Positions 37,290 through 47,600 of a stretch of DNA of 64,000 nucleotides are shown piece after piece. Every line of letters begins with the position of its first letter. The first letter of the stretch is position 1. Under the pieces are notes generated by a model that did no database searches, was not told where the DNA came from, and saw only the letters and a list, made by a program, of their open reading frames with translations. Both the position numbers and the translations under genes were made by a program. Source of the DNA: Pseudomonas fulva (GTDB lineage Bacteria; Pseudomonadota; Gammaproteobacteria; Pseudomonadales; Pseudomonadaceae); the NCBI RefSeq assembly GCF_015680705.1, contig NZ_JADNYP010000003.1, positions 1 through 64,000 on the forward strand. Direction: 5' to 3'.

Positions 37290-38195
37290 ATGCTGGGACG
37301 CTTCGGCAAGGATGCCGGTTCATTCTCAGGGATGGAAATAGGTCCGGATTCCGTGCGCGCCCTGCGGCTTCGAAGGCAGGCTGGCCGGTACCAGGTCCTG
37401 GCCTGGGGCATCGAGCCATTCCCACCGACGGCACTGGACGAGGGCCGTGTTCGCGACCCCCAGCCCCTGGTCGCCGCGCTGCGCAGGCTGGCGCAACGCC
37501 TCGGTGGCCCGCGGCATATGGCCCTGGCCTTGCCGGCCAACCAGGTGATCGTCAAGCGGCACCACCTGCCAGCCGGGCTGGGCGAGGAGCGAATGGAAGC
37601 GCAGCTGCTGGCCGAGGCCGATCGCTTCGTGCCGTTCGCGCTCGACGAACTGGCCCTCGACTTTCACGTGCAGAGGCCTTGCCCGCGCGACCCGGCAATG
37701 CTGGACGTATTGGTCGCAGCCTGCCGCCAGGTCCAGCTGGACACGCTGCAGGACCTGCTCCAGGCAGCCGACCTGCGGGCGAGCGTGCTCGAAGTGGACA
37801 CCCTGGTCCTGCGCCGCTTGCTGCCGGCCAGCGCGGGGCCCCACGCCCGCCTGCTCCGAATCGACGGCGCCAGGGCGGCCTTGCACGCCTGGCCGGAAGA
37901 CGAAGCACCGTGGTGCCGGGTGATGCGCACCGATTCGCAAGGGACATGGATCGATGAGCTGGCGCGCTGGCTCGGCGACCCGCCATCGACGTACCGCGCG
38001 CAAGGGTTGTATGTGCTCGGTGCGCACGCGACCCTGGGGCGCTCGCTGAGCGAGCGCCTGGCGATGCGCTGCCATTTCATCGAATCATTACCGGTGCACA
38101 CGGCTGACATACCTCGCGACAGCGACGACCTGCGTCGCCACGCATCCCTGATGAGCCTGGCTTGCTGCCTGGCCATGCGCGGGCTGGAGCCATGA
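37290..38195 (+). CDS. pilM: short PilM/HofM-like type IV pilus assembly protein
   Basis: A 301-residue actin-like protein, shorter than the usual roughly 354-residue PilM. The first half is clearly PilM-like: MEIGPDSVRALRLRRQAGRY, MALALPANQVIVKRH, ERMEAQLLAEADRFVPFALDEL, then DVLVAACRQVQLD. The second half is divergent and the usual GGxxLTxxI-type nucleotide region is not evident. It should bind the cytoplasmic tail of PilN. It heads an operon with pilN (overlap ATGA), pilOP and pilQ. The size fits the HofM-type subgroup. Confidence 0.82.
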   Translation: MLGRFGKDAGSFSGMEIGPDSVRALRLRRQAGRYQVLAWGIEPFPPTALDEGRVRDPQPLVAALRRLAQRLGGPRHMALALPANQVIVKRHHLPAGLGEERMEAQLLAEADRFVPFALDELALDFHVQRPCPRDPAMLDVLVAACRQVQLDTLQDLLQAADLRASVLEVDTLVLRRLLPASAGPHARLLRIDGARAALHAWPEDEAPWCRVMRTDSQGTWIDELARWLGDPPSTYRAQGLYVLGAHATLGRSLSERLAMRCHFIESLPVHTADIPRDSDDLRRHASLMSLACCLAMRGLEP

Positions 38196-38728
38196 ACCGT
38201 ATCAACCTGCTGCCTTGGCGCGAACATCGGCGCCAGGCCAGGGTTCGTCGCTGGCAAGTCTCGATGGTGGTGGCCGTGCTGTTGGCTGGAGCCCTGGTTG
38301 CCAGCTGGGAGCTGCGCCACCGACACCGTTTGCACATCCTGCAGGCCGACAATGCCTCGTTGCAGGCACAGCTCGAGTCCCTGGAAGCTTCCGTGCAGCA
38401 ACTGGCCGAACTGCAAGAGCGGCTCGAAGCCTTGCGCAGCAAGCATCGGGCCTTGGCCAGGCTGCGCGAGCAGGCGGGCGATCCGCTCGCCCTGCTGCGT
38501 CATCTAGAAGATGTCTTGCCGCCAGGCCTGTACCTCACGGAACTGAAGTTCGAGCAGCATCGCCTGCACATTCGCGGCGAAGCCGCACGCGCAGCTGCGG
38601 TTGCAGACTTCTTGCGCGCGCTGCAGGCGGCGCCCGCGGTACGGTCGGCCCAACTGCATGAACTGCGTGCTGGCGGGCAGGGCCATGCCTTTCGACTTTC
38701 GCTGCAATTGCAGGAGCGCTTGTCATGA
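38192..38728 (+). CDS. pilN: PilN/HofN-like inner-membrane assembly protein
   Basis: A 178-residue bitopic protein. The N-terminal MNRINLLPWREHRRQ is the conserved INLLPWR motif that binds PilM. One span follows (about 24-43), then a coiled coil rich in Gln, Leu and Ala (about 48-95) and a ferredoxin-like PilN domain (YLTELKFEQHRLHIRGEA). The ATG at 38192 overlaps the pilM stop and pilOP overlaps its own stop, so the three genes are translationally coupled. Confidence 0.9.
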   Translation: MNRINLLPWREHRRQARVRRWQVSMVVAVLLAGALVASWELRHRHRLHILQADNASLQAQLESLEASVQQLAELQERLEALRSKHRALARLREQAGDPLALLRHLEDVLPPGLYLTELKFEQHRLHIRGEAARAAAVADFLRALQAAPAVRSAQLHELRAGGQGHAFRLSLQLQERLS

Positions 38729-39744
38729 GCGGCTGCGCGGGATTGACATGGCAACAGGCGGCGCTGCTGCCCTGGCCCGTGAAGGCGCTGTTACTGACGT
38801 TGTTCGTGCTGGTCGCGCTCGGACTGGGCTGGGCCTGGCGTATCGAGCCACTGACCGAGACCTATCGCATGGCCCGCCTGAATGCGCAGGCGCTTCAGGC
38901 CCGAGAGGACGAGCGGCGCGTGGCGCTTGGCCGTGCACAGGCCGTCGAGGCGGCTATCGGACAAGCGGAGCAGGCCTTGCAGGATGCTTCCTGGCGGCTA
39001 TCGGCGGGTGCCGGTTTCGACGAGCTTCAAGAGCAACTGAGCAGGCAGGCCAGTGAATACGACCTGGTGTTCGAACGGATCGAGGCCAGGGACCAACAAG
39101 ACGCCGATGGTTATCGCAGCATGCCCTTGCAGCTGCAGGTGGTCGGTCGTTATGCAAGCTTGCGGCTCTGGCTGGATGACTGGCTGGGCCAGCTGCGACT
39201 GCTGCAGGTAGAGGATCTGCACCTGGCCCAGCTTGCCCCGTATCCCGGGGCAGTGCGCCTGCAACTGCAGGTCCGGGCTTACCAGGGCGAGATCGCGCGA
39301 TCGCCAGCCCCGTCATCGCTTGCCCACGAACCCTCGCGAGCCGCGCCAGCGGCGCCAGGCGTGGATCCGTTTCAGCACGCGACCGCCACGGCAGGTCCCC
39401 AAGGCCTGGAGGAGGTGCCGCTCGAACGGCTGGAAATGGTCGGCGTCCTGGCTCGGCGCGGCGTGCACCAGGCCGTACTGCGCCTGGACGGACGCTTGCA
39501 CCGGGTCGCCGTGGGCGAGCGACTCGGGCACGGCGAGGGACGGGTCATCGGCATCGATGCCCGCCGCGTACAGGTGAGCGCCCCGGCCTTCGTGGCCGGC
39601 CAGGGATGGGTACAGCGCTCGCGGTTCATCGTGCTCGGAAAAGGCACGACCAAGGAGAATCAGGATGGGCAGGCTCAAGTGGCTGGGATGGATGCTGGCG
39701 CTGTTGGCGCTGCCGCTCTCGAGCGGGGCGGACGAGCGGGATGA
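38725..39744 (+). CDS. PilO-PilP fusion protein
   Basis: A 339-residue protein joining two normally separate pilus alignment proteins. Residues about 1-195 are PilO-like: one span (about 19-37), a coiled coil (about 45-95) and a ferredoxin-like domain (YRSMPLQLQVVGRYASLRLW). A Pro/Ala linker leads to DPFQ at about 214. Residues about 228-310 are PilP-like: LEEVPLERLEMVGVLARRGV, LHRVAVGERLGHGEGRVIGI. The lipoprotein signal of free PilP is absent because it is fused to a membrane-anchored PilO. The frame runs 80 bases into pilQ, giving a tail of about 25 residues without PilP likeness. Confidence 0.85.
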   Translation: MSGCAGLTWQQAALLPWPVKALLLTLFVLVALGLGWAWRIEPLTETYRMARLNAQALQAREDERRVALGRAQAVEAAIGQAEQALQDASWRLSAGAGFDELQEQLSRQASEYDLVFERIEARDQQDADGYRSMPLQLQVVGRYASLRLWLDDWLGQLRLLQVEDLHLAQLAPYPGAVRLQLQVRAYQGEIARSPAPSSLAHEPSRAAPAAPGVDPFQHATATAGPQGLEEVPLERLEMVGVLARRGVHQAVLRLDGRLHRVAVGERLGHGEGRVIGIDARRVQVSAPAFVAGQGWVQRSRFIVLGKGTTKENQDGQAQVAGMDAGAVGAAALERGGRAG

Positions 39745-40936
39745 ACCGCTTTCGCTGCATTTCCAGGATGTGGAGGTGCGTTCGGCCTTGCAGACGCTGG
39801 CGGACTATGTCGGCGTCAACCTGGTCGTCAGCGACACGGTGCAAGGCAATGTGACCTTGCGCCTGCAGGATGTGCCATGGAGCCAGGCCCTGGACCTGGT
39901 GCTGCGCAGCAAGGGACTGGGGCGCAGGGAGGTCGCCGGAGTGCTGCTCGTGGCGCCTCTGGCCGAGCTGGCGGGACAGGCCCGGGACAGCCGCGTCGAG
40001 CGCGAGCTGGAAGATGACCGCCAGCCGCTCGAGCGGGCCTTGCTGGCGGTCCACCATGCCCGGGCTAGCGAACTGGCTTCGCTGGTCATGGCTGCCTTCG
40101 AGGACGATGGCATCCTGGCTGGGCGTGGCGCGATAAGTGTCGACGAGCGCACCAATACCCTGGTGGTGACCCAGCCTGCCCGGCGCCTGGCGCAGATACG
40201 CGAACTGGTCGGGCAGCTGGACGTGCCGGTGCGCCAGGTGATGATCGAGGCGCGTATCGTGGAGGCGGATGTCGATTACGAAAAGCACCTGGGGGTGCGC
40301 TGGGGCGGGCCGCTGTACGGCGAGAAGGTCCGCCTGGGCAGCGAGCTGTTCGTCGACCTTGGCGTGGAACGGGCGACTTCCGGCCTCGGCCTGGGCTTGC
40401 TGCGCAGCGATATCATGCTGGACCTCGAACTCACCGCCATGGAGAAGAGTGGCAATGGCGAGATCGTGTCGCAACCGAGGGTCTTCACCGCGGACAAGGA
40501 AACCGCGCGCATTCTCAAGGGCACCGAGGTGCCGTATCAGGAGACCAGCCGTAACGGCGCGACATCCGTGTCGTTTCGCGAGGCATCCCTGTCGCTGGAG
40601 GTCACCCCGCAGATCACGCCGGACGACGGCGTGATCATGGCCGTGCGGGTCACCAAGGACGAACCGGACTATCTCAACGCGCTCAACGACGTACCGCCGA
40701 TCCGCAAGAATGAGGTCAACGCCAAGGTACGGGTGAGAAATGGCGAGACGGTCGTGATCGGCGGGGTGTATTCGACCGTGCAGAGCAATGTGGTCGACAA
40801 GGTGCCATTTCTCGGCGATCTGCCGTATGTTGGGCGACTGTTTCGACGCGATGCTTTACAACAAAGAAAATCCGAGCTGCTGGTCTTCCTGACTCCGCGT
40901 ATCATGAATGACCAGGCGATTGTCGTGAGTCGTTGA
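39665..40936 (+). CDS. pilQ: compact PilQ/HofQ-like outer-membrane secretin
   Basis: A 423-residue secretin with a signal peptide ([20 protein letters not shown]). It is far shorter than the roughly 700-residue PilQ of twitching pseudomonads: there are no AMIN domains. It begins at the secretin N0-type domain ([20 protein letters not shown]), then N1 ([21 protein letters not shown] region), then the secretin core [39 protein letters not shown] and [26 protein letters not shown] sits 8 bases before the ATG, inside the pilOP frame. The size equals E. coli HofQ. The end is 4 bases before aroK. Confidence 0.92.
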   Translation: MGRLKWLGWMLALLALPLSSGADERDEPLSLHFQDVEVRSALQTLADYVGVNLVVSDTVQGNVTLRLQDVPWSQALDLVLRSKGLGRREVAGVLLVAPLAELAGQARDSRVERELEDDRQPLERALLAVHHARASELASLVMAAFEDDGILAGRGAISVDERTNTLVVTQPARRLAQIRELVGQLDVPVRQVMIEARIVEADVDYEKHLGVRWGGPLYGEKVRLGSELFVDLGVERATSGLGLGLLRSDIMLDLELTAMEKSGNGEIVSQPRVFTADKETARILKGTEVPYQETSRNGATSVSFREASLSLEVTPQITPDDGVIMAVRVTKDEPDYLNALNDVPPIRKNEVNAKVRVRNGETVVIGGVYSTVQSNVVDKVPFLGDLPYVGRLFRRDALQQRKSELLVFLTPRIMNDQAIVVSR

Positions 40937-40940
40937 TTCT

Positions 40941-41459
40941 GTGCGAAATTTGATACTAGTGGGACCGATGGGGGCCGGAAAGAGCACCATCGGGCGGCTG
41001 TTGGCCAAAGAACTGCGCCTGCCGTTCCGGGACTCCGACAAGGAGATCGAGCAGCGTACCGGAGCGAATATCCCGTGGATCTTCGACAAGGAAGGCGAGC
41101 CGGGCTTTCGCGACCGTGAGCAGGCGATGATCGCCGAGCTCTGCGCGCTTGATGGCGTGGTACTGGCCACCGGCGGCGGCGTGGTGATGCGCCCAGCCAA
41201 CCGCGCGGCCCTGCACCAGGGGGGCAGGGTGATCTACCTGCATGCCTCGGTGGAGCAGCAGGTCGGGCGAACCGCGCGTGATCGCAACCGCCCCTTGCTG
41301 CGTACCGCCAACCCGGAGCAGACCTTGCGCGAGCTGCTGGCCGTGCGCGATCCGCTCTATCGGGAAATTGCCGACCTGATCGTGGAAACCGACGAACGGC
41401 CGCCACGCATGGTCGTGCTCGACATCCTCGAGCGCCTGGAGAAGTTGCCGCCCCGATAA
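40941..41459 (+). CDS. aroK: shikimate kinase
   Basis: A 172-residue kinase phosphorylating shikimate with ATP. It has Walker [15 protein letters not shown] (about 8-21), the shikimate-binding [26 protein letters not shown], and ATGGGVVMR. The start is GTG at 40941, 4 bases after the pilQ stop; this matches the family N-terminus [14 protein letters not shown]. It lies in the conserved aroK-aroB-damX order. Confidence 0.97.
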   Translation: MRNLILVGPMGAGKSTIGRLLAKELRLPFRDSDKEIEQRTGANIPWIFDKEGEPGFRDREQAMIAELCALDGVVLATGGGVVMRPANRAALHQGGRVIYLHASVEQQVGRTARDRNRPLLRTANPEQTLRELLAVRDPLYREIADLIVETDERPPRMVVLDILERLEKLPPR

Positions 41460-41554
41460 GCCGGCACTATGCTCGGCGACCGGTGCCGAAGGCAGGGTTA
41501 AAACTCAGCGCGGGTCGCACGTCGATGCCGCGCCCAAGTTCATTGTGGGGATAC

Positions 41555-42652
41555 ATGCAGACACTAAAGGTCGACTTGGGTGACCGTAGCTACCCGATCT
41601 ACATTGGCGAAGGCCTGCTGGGCCAGGCGGATCTGCTCAGGCCGCACATTGCCGGCAAGCAGGTTGCCATCGTCTCCAACGAGACCGTCGCTCCTCTGTA
41701 TCTCGAGCGCCTGAGCCGAACCCTGGGCGCCTGGTCGGTTTTGCCGATCGTGCTGCCCGATGGCGAAGCCTTCAAGAACTGGGAAACCCTGCAGCTGATC
41801 TTCGACGCCCTGCTGGGGGCCCGGCACGATCGCCGTACCACCATCGTCGCCCTGGGCGGCGGCGTCATCGGCGACATGGCGGGCTTCGCCGCCGCCTGCT
41901 ACCAGCGTGGCGTGGATTTCATCCAGGTGCCGACCACCCTGCTTTCCCAGGTGGACTCGTCGGTGGGCGGCAAGACCGGCATCAACCACCCCTTGGGCAA
42001 GAACATGGTCGGGGCCTTCTACCAGCCCAACGCGGTGCTGATCGATACCACCAGCCTGTCCACCTTGCCCGATCGGGAGCTGTCGGCCGGGCTGGCCGAG
42101 GTGATCAAGTACGGCCTGATCTGTGACGAGCCCTTTCTCGGCTGGCTGGAAGAACACATGGCCGCACTGCGCCGGCTCGAGCCGCAGGCACTCACCGAGG
42201 CGATTCGTCGCTCCTGCGCGGCGAAGGCCGCCGTGGTCGGTGCCGACGAGCGCGAGTCTGGTGTGCGGGCTACCCTGAACCTGGGCCACACCTTCGGCCA
42301 TGCCATCGAGACCCACATGGGCTATGGCGTCTGGCTGCATGGCGAGGCGGTCGCCGCTGGCACCGCGATGGCTCTGGAGATGTCCATGCGGCTGGGCTGG
42401 ATCGAGCGGGCAGCGCGTGATCGCGGCATTCGCCTGTTGGTCGAGGCAGGCCTGCCGGTCGTGCCGCCCACGCAAATGACCCCGGCCCATTTCATGGAGC
42501 ACATGGCGGTCGACAAGAAGGTGCTCGACGGCCGCCTGCGCCTGGTGCTGCTACGGCAGATGGGTCAGGCCGTGGTGACCGACGATTATCCGAAAGAGAT
42601 CCTTCAGGCAACGCTCGCGGCGGATTATCGCGCGATCGTGGCCCAGCTTTGA
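41555..42652 (+). CDS. aroB: 3-dehydroquinate synthase
   Basis: A 365-residue NAD- and metal-dependent enzyme making 3-dehydroquinate from DAHP. Motifs are [69 protein letters not shown] and the metal ligand region [12 protein letters not shown]. The ATG at 41555 ([15 protein letters not shown]) is the family start. It is 95 bases after aroK and 15 bases before damX. Confidence 0.97.
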   Translation: MQTLKVDLGDRSYPIYIGEGLLGQADLLRPHIAGKQVAIVSNETVAPLYLERLSRTLGAWSVLPIVLPDGEAFKNWETLQLIFDALLGARHDRRTTIVALGGGVIGDMAGFAAACYQRGVDFIQVPTTLLSQVDSSVGGKTGINHPLGKNMVGAFYQPNAVLIDTTSLSTLPDRELSAGLAEVIKYGLICDEPFLGWLEEHMAALRRLEPQALTEAIRRSCAAKAAVVGADERESGVRATLNLGHTFGHAIETHMGYGVWLHGEAVAAGTAMALEMSMRLGWIERAARDRGIRLLVEAGLPVVPPTQMTPAHFMEHMAVDKKVLDGRLRLVLLRQMGQAVVTDDYPKEILQATLAADYRAIVAQL

Positions 42653-42667
42653 GGTTGTGACAGCGCA

Positions 42668-44275
42668 ATGACTAGTTTGCATGCCGATGAGGCGTTTCTC
42701 GAGCACTACCAACTGAGCCATGACCCGTTCGCCGCGCGTGTACCAGGCTTCAAGTTCTTCCCGGCGCAGCGCAAGCCGGTGCTGGGGCAACTGCACCACC
42801 TGGCGCGCTATAGCCAGCTGATGCTGGTGGTGGCCGGGCCGGTCGGCAGTGGCAAGACCCTGCTGCGCCAGGCACTGGTCGCCAGTACCAACAAGCAGGC
42901 CGTGCAGAGCGTCGTGGTGTCGGCTCGCGCGGCCGGTGACGCCGCCAGCGTCCTCGGCCAGGTAGCCCAGACGCTGGGTGTGGCTCGGCCAGAGGTGCCG
43001 GATATCCTCGCCCAGGTCGTGCAACTGGCCCTGACCGGACAGGAAGTCTATTTGCTGGTGGACGATGCGGAACAACTTGACGAGTCGGCACTCCAAGCGT
43101 TGCTGGAACTGACCGCTGGCGTCCCCGAGGGGCGTCCGCATGTGTTCCTGTTCGGCGAGCCGTCACTGATCGCTGGGCTGGAGGAGCTCAATGAAGACCA
43201 GGAGCGTTTCCACGTCATCGAGCTTGCGCCCTACAGCGAAGACGAAACCCGCGAATACCTGGAGCAGCGCCTGGAGGGCGCCGGTCGAGGCATCGAGGTG
43301 TTCACCCGTGAGCAGATCGCCGATATCCATGAGAATTCCGATGGCTGGCCTGGCAATATCAACCAGGTCGCCAGGGAGACCTTGATCGAAGCCATGATCG
43401 CCAGCCGCAGCTCGGCCAAGCGACCATCCATGGGGTTCAATATGCCTAAGAAACATGTCCTGGCACTGTCAGCTGTCGTCGTGGTCGCCGTGGCCGCCGC
43501 CGTGCTCATGCCCAAGAAGAGCGACAAGCCGGTCGAGGCGCCGGCCCAGCAAGCGCAGCTTCCACTGGGGCAGGGCCAGCCTGCCGATGGCCGCTCTTCC
43601 GGCGGCAATCCGGCCATCGAGTTCTCCGGTTCATCGCAGCCACTGCCGCTGGGCGGGCAATCGCAGCCAATCATGCGCGAGCCACTGGCCGAAGCGGCCG
43701 GCATGGGCGAGGGCGACGAAGGCGGTCCCGCTGGCACTACCGCCTTGCAGCCGTCCAACCCGCCGACCGTGACCACCACCGCTCCACCGCAAGGCATGGC
43801 CGCAGGCCCCGCGCCAACGCCGGTGCAGCCTGGCAGCAGTGCCCCATCCGCGCCGGCGACCGCTCCGGTACAGAAGCCGGTGGCTGCTGCGCCTGCCAAG
43901 CCTGTCGCACCGGCCGCCAAGCCCTCCGCGCCGGCCAATCCGGTGGCTGCCGCCAAGCCTGCTGAAAAGCCCGCTGGCGGTAATGCCGGGGGCGGCTGGT
44001 ATGCAGCGCAGAAGCCTGGCAATTACGTGGTGCAGATCCTCGGCACCAGTTCCGAAGCGTCGGCCCAGGCGTTCGTCAAATCCCAAGGTGGTGACTACCG
44101 CTATTTCAAGAAAACCCTGCAAGGCAAGCCACTGTACGTGGTCACTTATGGCAGCTTCGCCAGCCGTGATGCCGCCGTTGCCGCAATCAAAACCTTGCCA
44201 GCCAAGGTCCAGGCTGGTAAACCTTGGCCTCGTACGGTGGCCAGCGTCCAACAAGAGCTGGCGACCGCCCGCTGA
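42668..44275 (+). CDS. damX: DamX-like protein: AAA ATPase domain plus SPOR domain
   Basis: A 535-residue septal protein. An N-terminal ExeA/AAA-type ATPase (about 15-250) has Walker A GPVGSGKTLLRQAL and Walker B VYLLVDDAEQL. A single span (about 262-277, HVLALSAVVVVAVAAA) leads to a long Pro/Ala-rich linker, then a SPOR domain (about 445-530, YVVQILGTSSEASAQAFV). E. coli DamX lacks a clear ATPase motif set, while pseudomonad forms often keep it. It lies directly after aroB, as in many gamma-proteobacteria, and ends the operon. Confidence 0.88.
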   Translation: MTSLHADEAFLEHYQLSHDPFAARVPGFKFFPAQRKPVLGQLHHLARYSQLMLVVAGPVGSGKTLLRQALVASTNKQAVQSVVVSARAAGDAASVLGQVAQTLGVARPEVPDILAQVVQLALTGQEVYLLVDDAEQLDESALQALLELTAGVPEGRPHVFLFGEPSLIAGLEELNEDQERFHVIELAPYSEDETREYLEQRLEGAGRGIEVFTREQIADIHENSDGWPGNINQVARETLIEAMIASRSSAKRPSMGFNMPKKHVLALSAVVVVAVAAAVLMPKKSDKPVEAPAQQAQLPLGQGQPADGRSSGGNPAIEFSGSSQPLPLGGQSQPIMREPLAEAAGMGEGDEGGPAGTTALQPSNPPTVTTTAPPQGMAAGPAPTPVQPGSSAPSAPATAPVQKPVAAAPAKPVAPAAKPSAPANPVAAAKPAEKPAGGNAGGGWYAAQKPGNYVVQILGTSSEASAQAFVKSQGGDYRYFKKTLQGKPLYVVTYGSFASRDAAVAAIKTLPAKVQAGKPWPRTVASVQQELATAR

Positions 44276-44643
44276 TACCTTCCGGGCAGCATCACCCCGC
44301 TGCCCTGTAGCTGAGCGATTCCGAACTTTCCAGGCCTGCTGCGCGTCGTGCGGCAGGCTTGCCTGTCCCAGGCTGCCGGCCACGAGCCTCTCTTGCAGTC
44401 CAGGCTGAAACGCTTCAGACTCAAGTCGATCCGTTATCACGGAAACTGACAAGAAAAATTCAAAATGGCGACACAAGTTTTCGATGATTCGTCATGAAAA
44501 TTTGTGGGTCTGATTGTCGCTGTGCAACAATGGTCATCCATTACCCCCTGCAAAAAGCTGGCGATTGATCGGCGCGGATGGTAAGTGTTTGTTAAAAAAA
44601 GAGATTTGCCTTGGTTGAGAGGCAAACCTGGTGAGAAGTGTCT
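44276..44643 (+). other. 368-base gap between damX and gltB
   Basis: No gene is visible. The left part has two stem candidates: GGGCAGC (44284-44290) with GCTGCCC (44299-44305), 8 bases after the damX stop, and GCCTGC (44334-44339) with GCAGGC (44353-44358). Neither has a clear T-run. The right part (44440-44600) is much more AT-rich than its surroundings and probably carries the gltB promoter, though no single consensus pair stands out. The last 40 bases form a leader hairpin listed separately. Confidence 0.5.
44605..44626 (+). promoter_or_regulatory. leader hairpin just before the gltB ribosome site
   Basis: TTTGCCT (44605-44611) pairs perfectly with AGGCAAA (44620-44626) around an 8-base loop, ending 17 bases before the gltB ATG and next to GAGAAG. 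It could influence ribosome access or mRNA stability. Confidence 0.4.
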
Positions 44644-47600
44644 ATGAAAACAGGTCTGTACCATCCCGAAGAATTCAAGGACAACTGTGGCTTCGGCCTG
44701 ATCGCCCACATGACGGGCGAGCCGAGCCATCATCTTCTGCAAACCGCGATGCAGGCGTTGACCTGCATGACCCACCGCGGTGGCATCAACGCGGACGGCA
44801 AGACCGGCGACGGTTGCGGTCTGCTCATGCAGAAGCCAGATGCCTTCCTGCGCGCCGTCGCTAGCGAGCATTTCGCCATCGAGCTGCCGAGGCAGTACGC
44901 CGTCGGCATGGTCTTCTTCAATCAGGATCCGGCGAAGGCCGAGGCCGCTCGCGCCAACATGAATCGCGAGATCCTTGCCGCCGGCCTGCAGCTGGTCGGC
45001 TGGCGCAAGGTGCCGATCGATACCAGCGTGCTCGGCCGCCTGGCGCTCGAGCGCCTGCCGCAGATCGAGCAGGTGTTCATCGGAGGCGAAGGGCTGAGCG
45101 ACCAGGCGTTCGCCATCAAGCTGTTCAGTGCCCGTCGTCGTTCCTCGGTGGCCAACGCCGAGGATGCCGATCACTACATTTGCAGCTTTTCGCACAAGAC
45201 CATCATCTACAAAGGCCTGATGATGCCGGCGGACCTGTCCGCCTTCTATCCCGACCTGGGCGACGAACGCCTGAAGACCGCGATCTGCGTATTCCACCAG
45301 CGTTTCTCCACCAATACCCTGCCGAAGTGGCCACTGGCCCAACCATTCCGCTTCCTCGCGCACAACGGCGAAATCAACACCATCACTGGCAATCGCAACT
45401 GGGCGATGGCGCGTCGTACCAAGTTCGCCAACGATCTGATCCCCGACCTGGAAGAGCTTGGCCCGCTGGTCAACCGTGTCGGCTCGGATTCCTCGAGCAT
45501 GGACAACATGCTCGAGCTGATGGTCACCGGCGGCATCGACCTGTTCCGCGGCGTGCGCATGATCATTCCGCCGGCCTGGCAGAACGTCGAGACCATGGAC
45601 GCCGACCTGCGCGCGTTCTACGAGTACAACTCCATGCACATGGAGCCCTGGGACGGTCCGGCCGGCGTGGTGATGACCGAAGGCCGGCATGCCGTCTGCC
45701 TGCTCGACCGCAACGGGCTGCGTCCGGCGCGCTGGGTGACCACGACCAATGGCTACATCACCCTCGCCTCGGAAATCGGCGTCTGGGACTACAAGCCTGA
45801 GGAAGTGGTGGCCAAGGGCCGCGTGGGGCCAGGCCAGATTTTCGCCGTGGATACCGAGACCGGGCAGATCCTCGATACCGACGCGATCGACAATCGCCTC
45901 AAGTCGCGCCATCCCTACAAGCGCTGGCTGCGTCAGCATGCGCTGCGTATCCAGGCCAGCCTGAGCGACGATCCGGGCGTCGCCAGCTACGATGCCGACC
46001 AGCTCAAGCAGTACATGAAGATGTTCCAGGTCACTTTCGAGGAGCGCGACCAGGTTCTGCGTCCGCTCGGCGAGCAAGGCCAGGAAGCGGTCGGCTCCAT
46101 GGGCGACGATACGCCCATGGCGATCCTGTCCCAGCGGGTGCGTTCGCCGTTCGACTACTTCCGCCAGCAGTTCGCGCAGGTGACCAATCCGCCGATCGAC
46201 CCGCTGCGCGAAGCGATCGTGATGTCTCTGGAAATCTGCCTGGGCGCCGAGCGCAACATCTTCCAGGAGTCTCCCGAGCATGCCTCGCGGGTGATCCTCA
46301 GCTCGCCGGTGATTTCCCCGGCCAAGTGGCGTTCGTTGATGGCGCTGGAGCGCGAAGGTTTCGAGCGCCAGCTGATCGACCTCAACTACGAGCAGGGCAT
46401 CGGGCTGGAAGCGGCCATCCGCAACATCGCCGACCAGGCCGAGGAGGCCGTGCGCGGTGGCAAGACCCAGCTGGTGCTCAGCGATCGCTTCATCGCTCCG
46501 GGCAAGCTTCCGGTGCATGCATCCCTGGCCGTCGGGGCGGTCCACCACCGCCTGACCGAGCAGGGCCTGCGCTGCGACAGCAATATCCTGGTCGAGACCG
46601 CGACCGCGCGTGACCCGCATCACTTCGCCGTGCTGATCGGCTTCGGCGCCTCGGCCGTCTACCCTTACCTGGCCTATGAGGTACTGGCCGACCTGATCCG
46701 CACCGGCGAAGTGCTGGGCGACCTGGACGAAGTCTTCAAGTACTACCGCAAGGGCATTTCCAAGGGCCTGTTGAAGATTCTCTCGAAGATGGGCATCTCG
46801 ACCATCGCTTCCTACCGCGGCGCCCAGCTGTTCGAGGCTGTCGGTCTGTCGGACGAAGTGGTCGGGCTGAGCTTCAAGGGCGTGCCCAGCCGCATCAAGG
46901 GCGCGCGTTTCGTCGACCTGGAAGGTGACCAGAAGCTGCTGGCGGCCGAAGCCTGGAGCGCGCGCAAGCCGATCCAGCAAGGTGGCCTGCTGAAGTTCGT
47001 CCATGGCGGCGAGTACCATGCCTACAACCCTGACGTGGTCAACACCCTGCAGGCCGCGGTACAGCAGGGCGACTATGCCCGGTTCAAGGAATACACCGCG
47101 CTGGTCGACAAGCGCCCGGTCTCCATGATCCGCGACCTGCTCAAGGTCAAGGAAGCCGAGCAGCCGATCCCGCTGGAGCAGGTCGAGCCACTGGACGCGA
47201 TCCTCAAGCGCTTCGACTCGGCCGGCATCTCCCTCGGCGCACTGTCGCCGGAAGCCCACGAGGCCCTGGCCGAAGCCATGAACCGCCTGGGCGCGCGCTC
47301 CAACTCCGGCGAGGGCGGCGAGGACCCGGCGCGCTACGGCACCCTGCGCAGTTCCAAGATCAAGCAGGTGGCCACCGGCCGCTTCGGGGTCACGCCCGAG
47401 TACCTGGTCAATGCGCAAGTGTTGCAGATCAAGGTGGCCCAGGGCGCCAAGCCCGGCGAAGGTGGCCAGCTGCCAGGCGGCAAGGTCAATGGCCTGATCG
47501 CGCGGCTGCGCTACGCGGTGCCTGGAGTGACGCTGATTTCGCCACCGCCGCACCACGATATCTATTCCATCGAGGACCTGGCCCAGCTGATCTTCGACCT

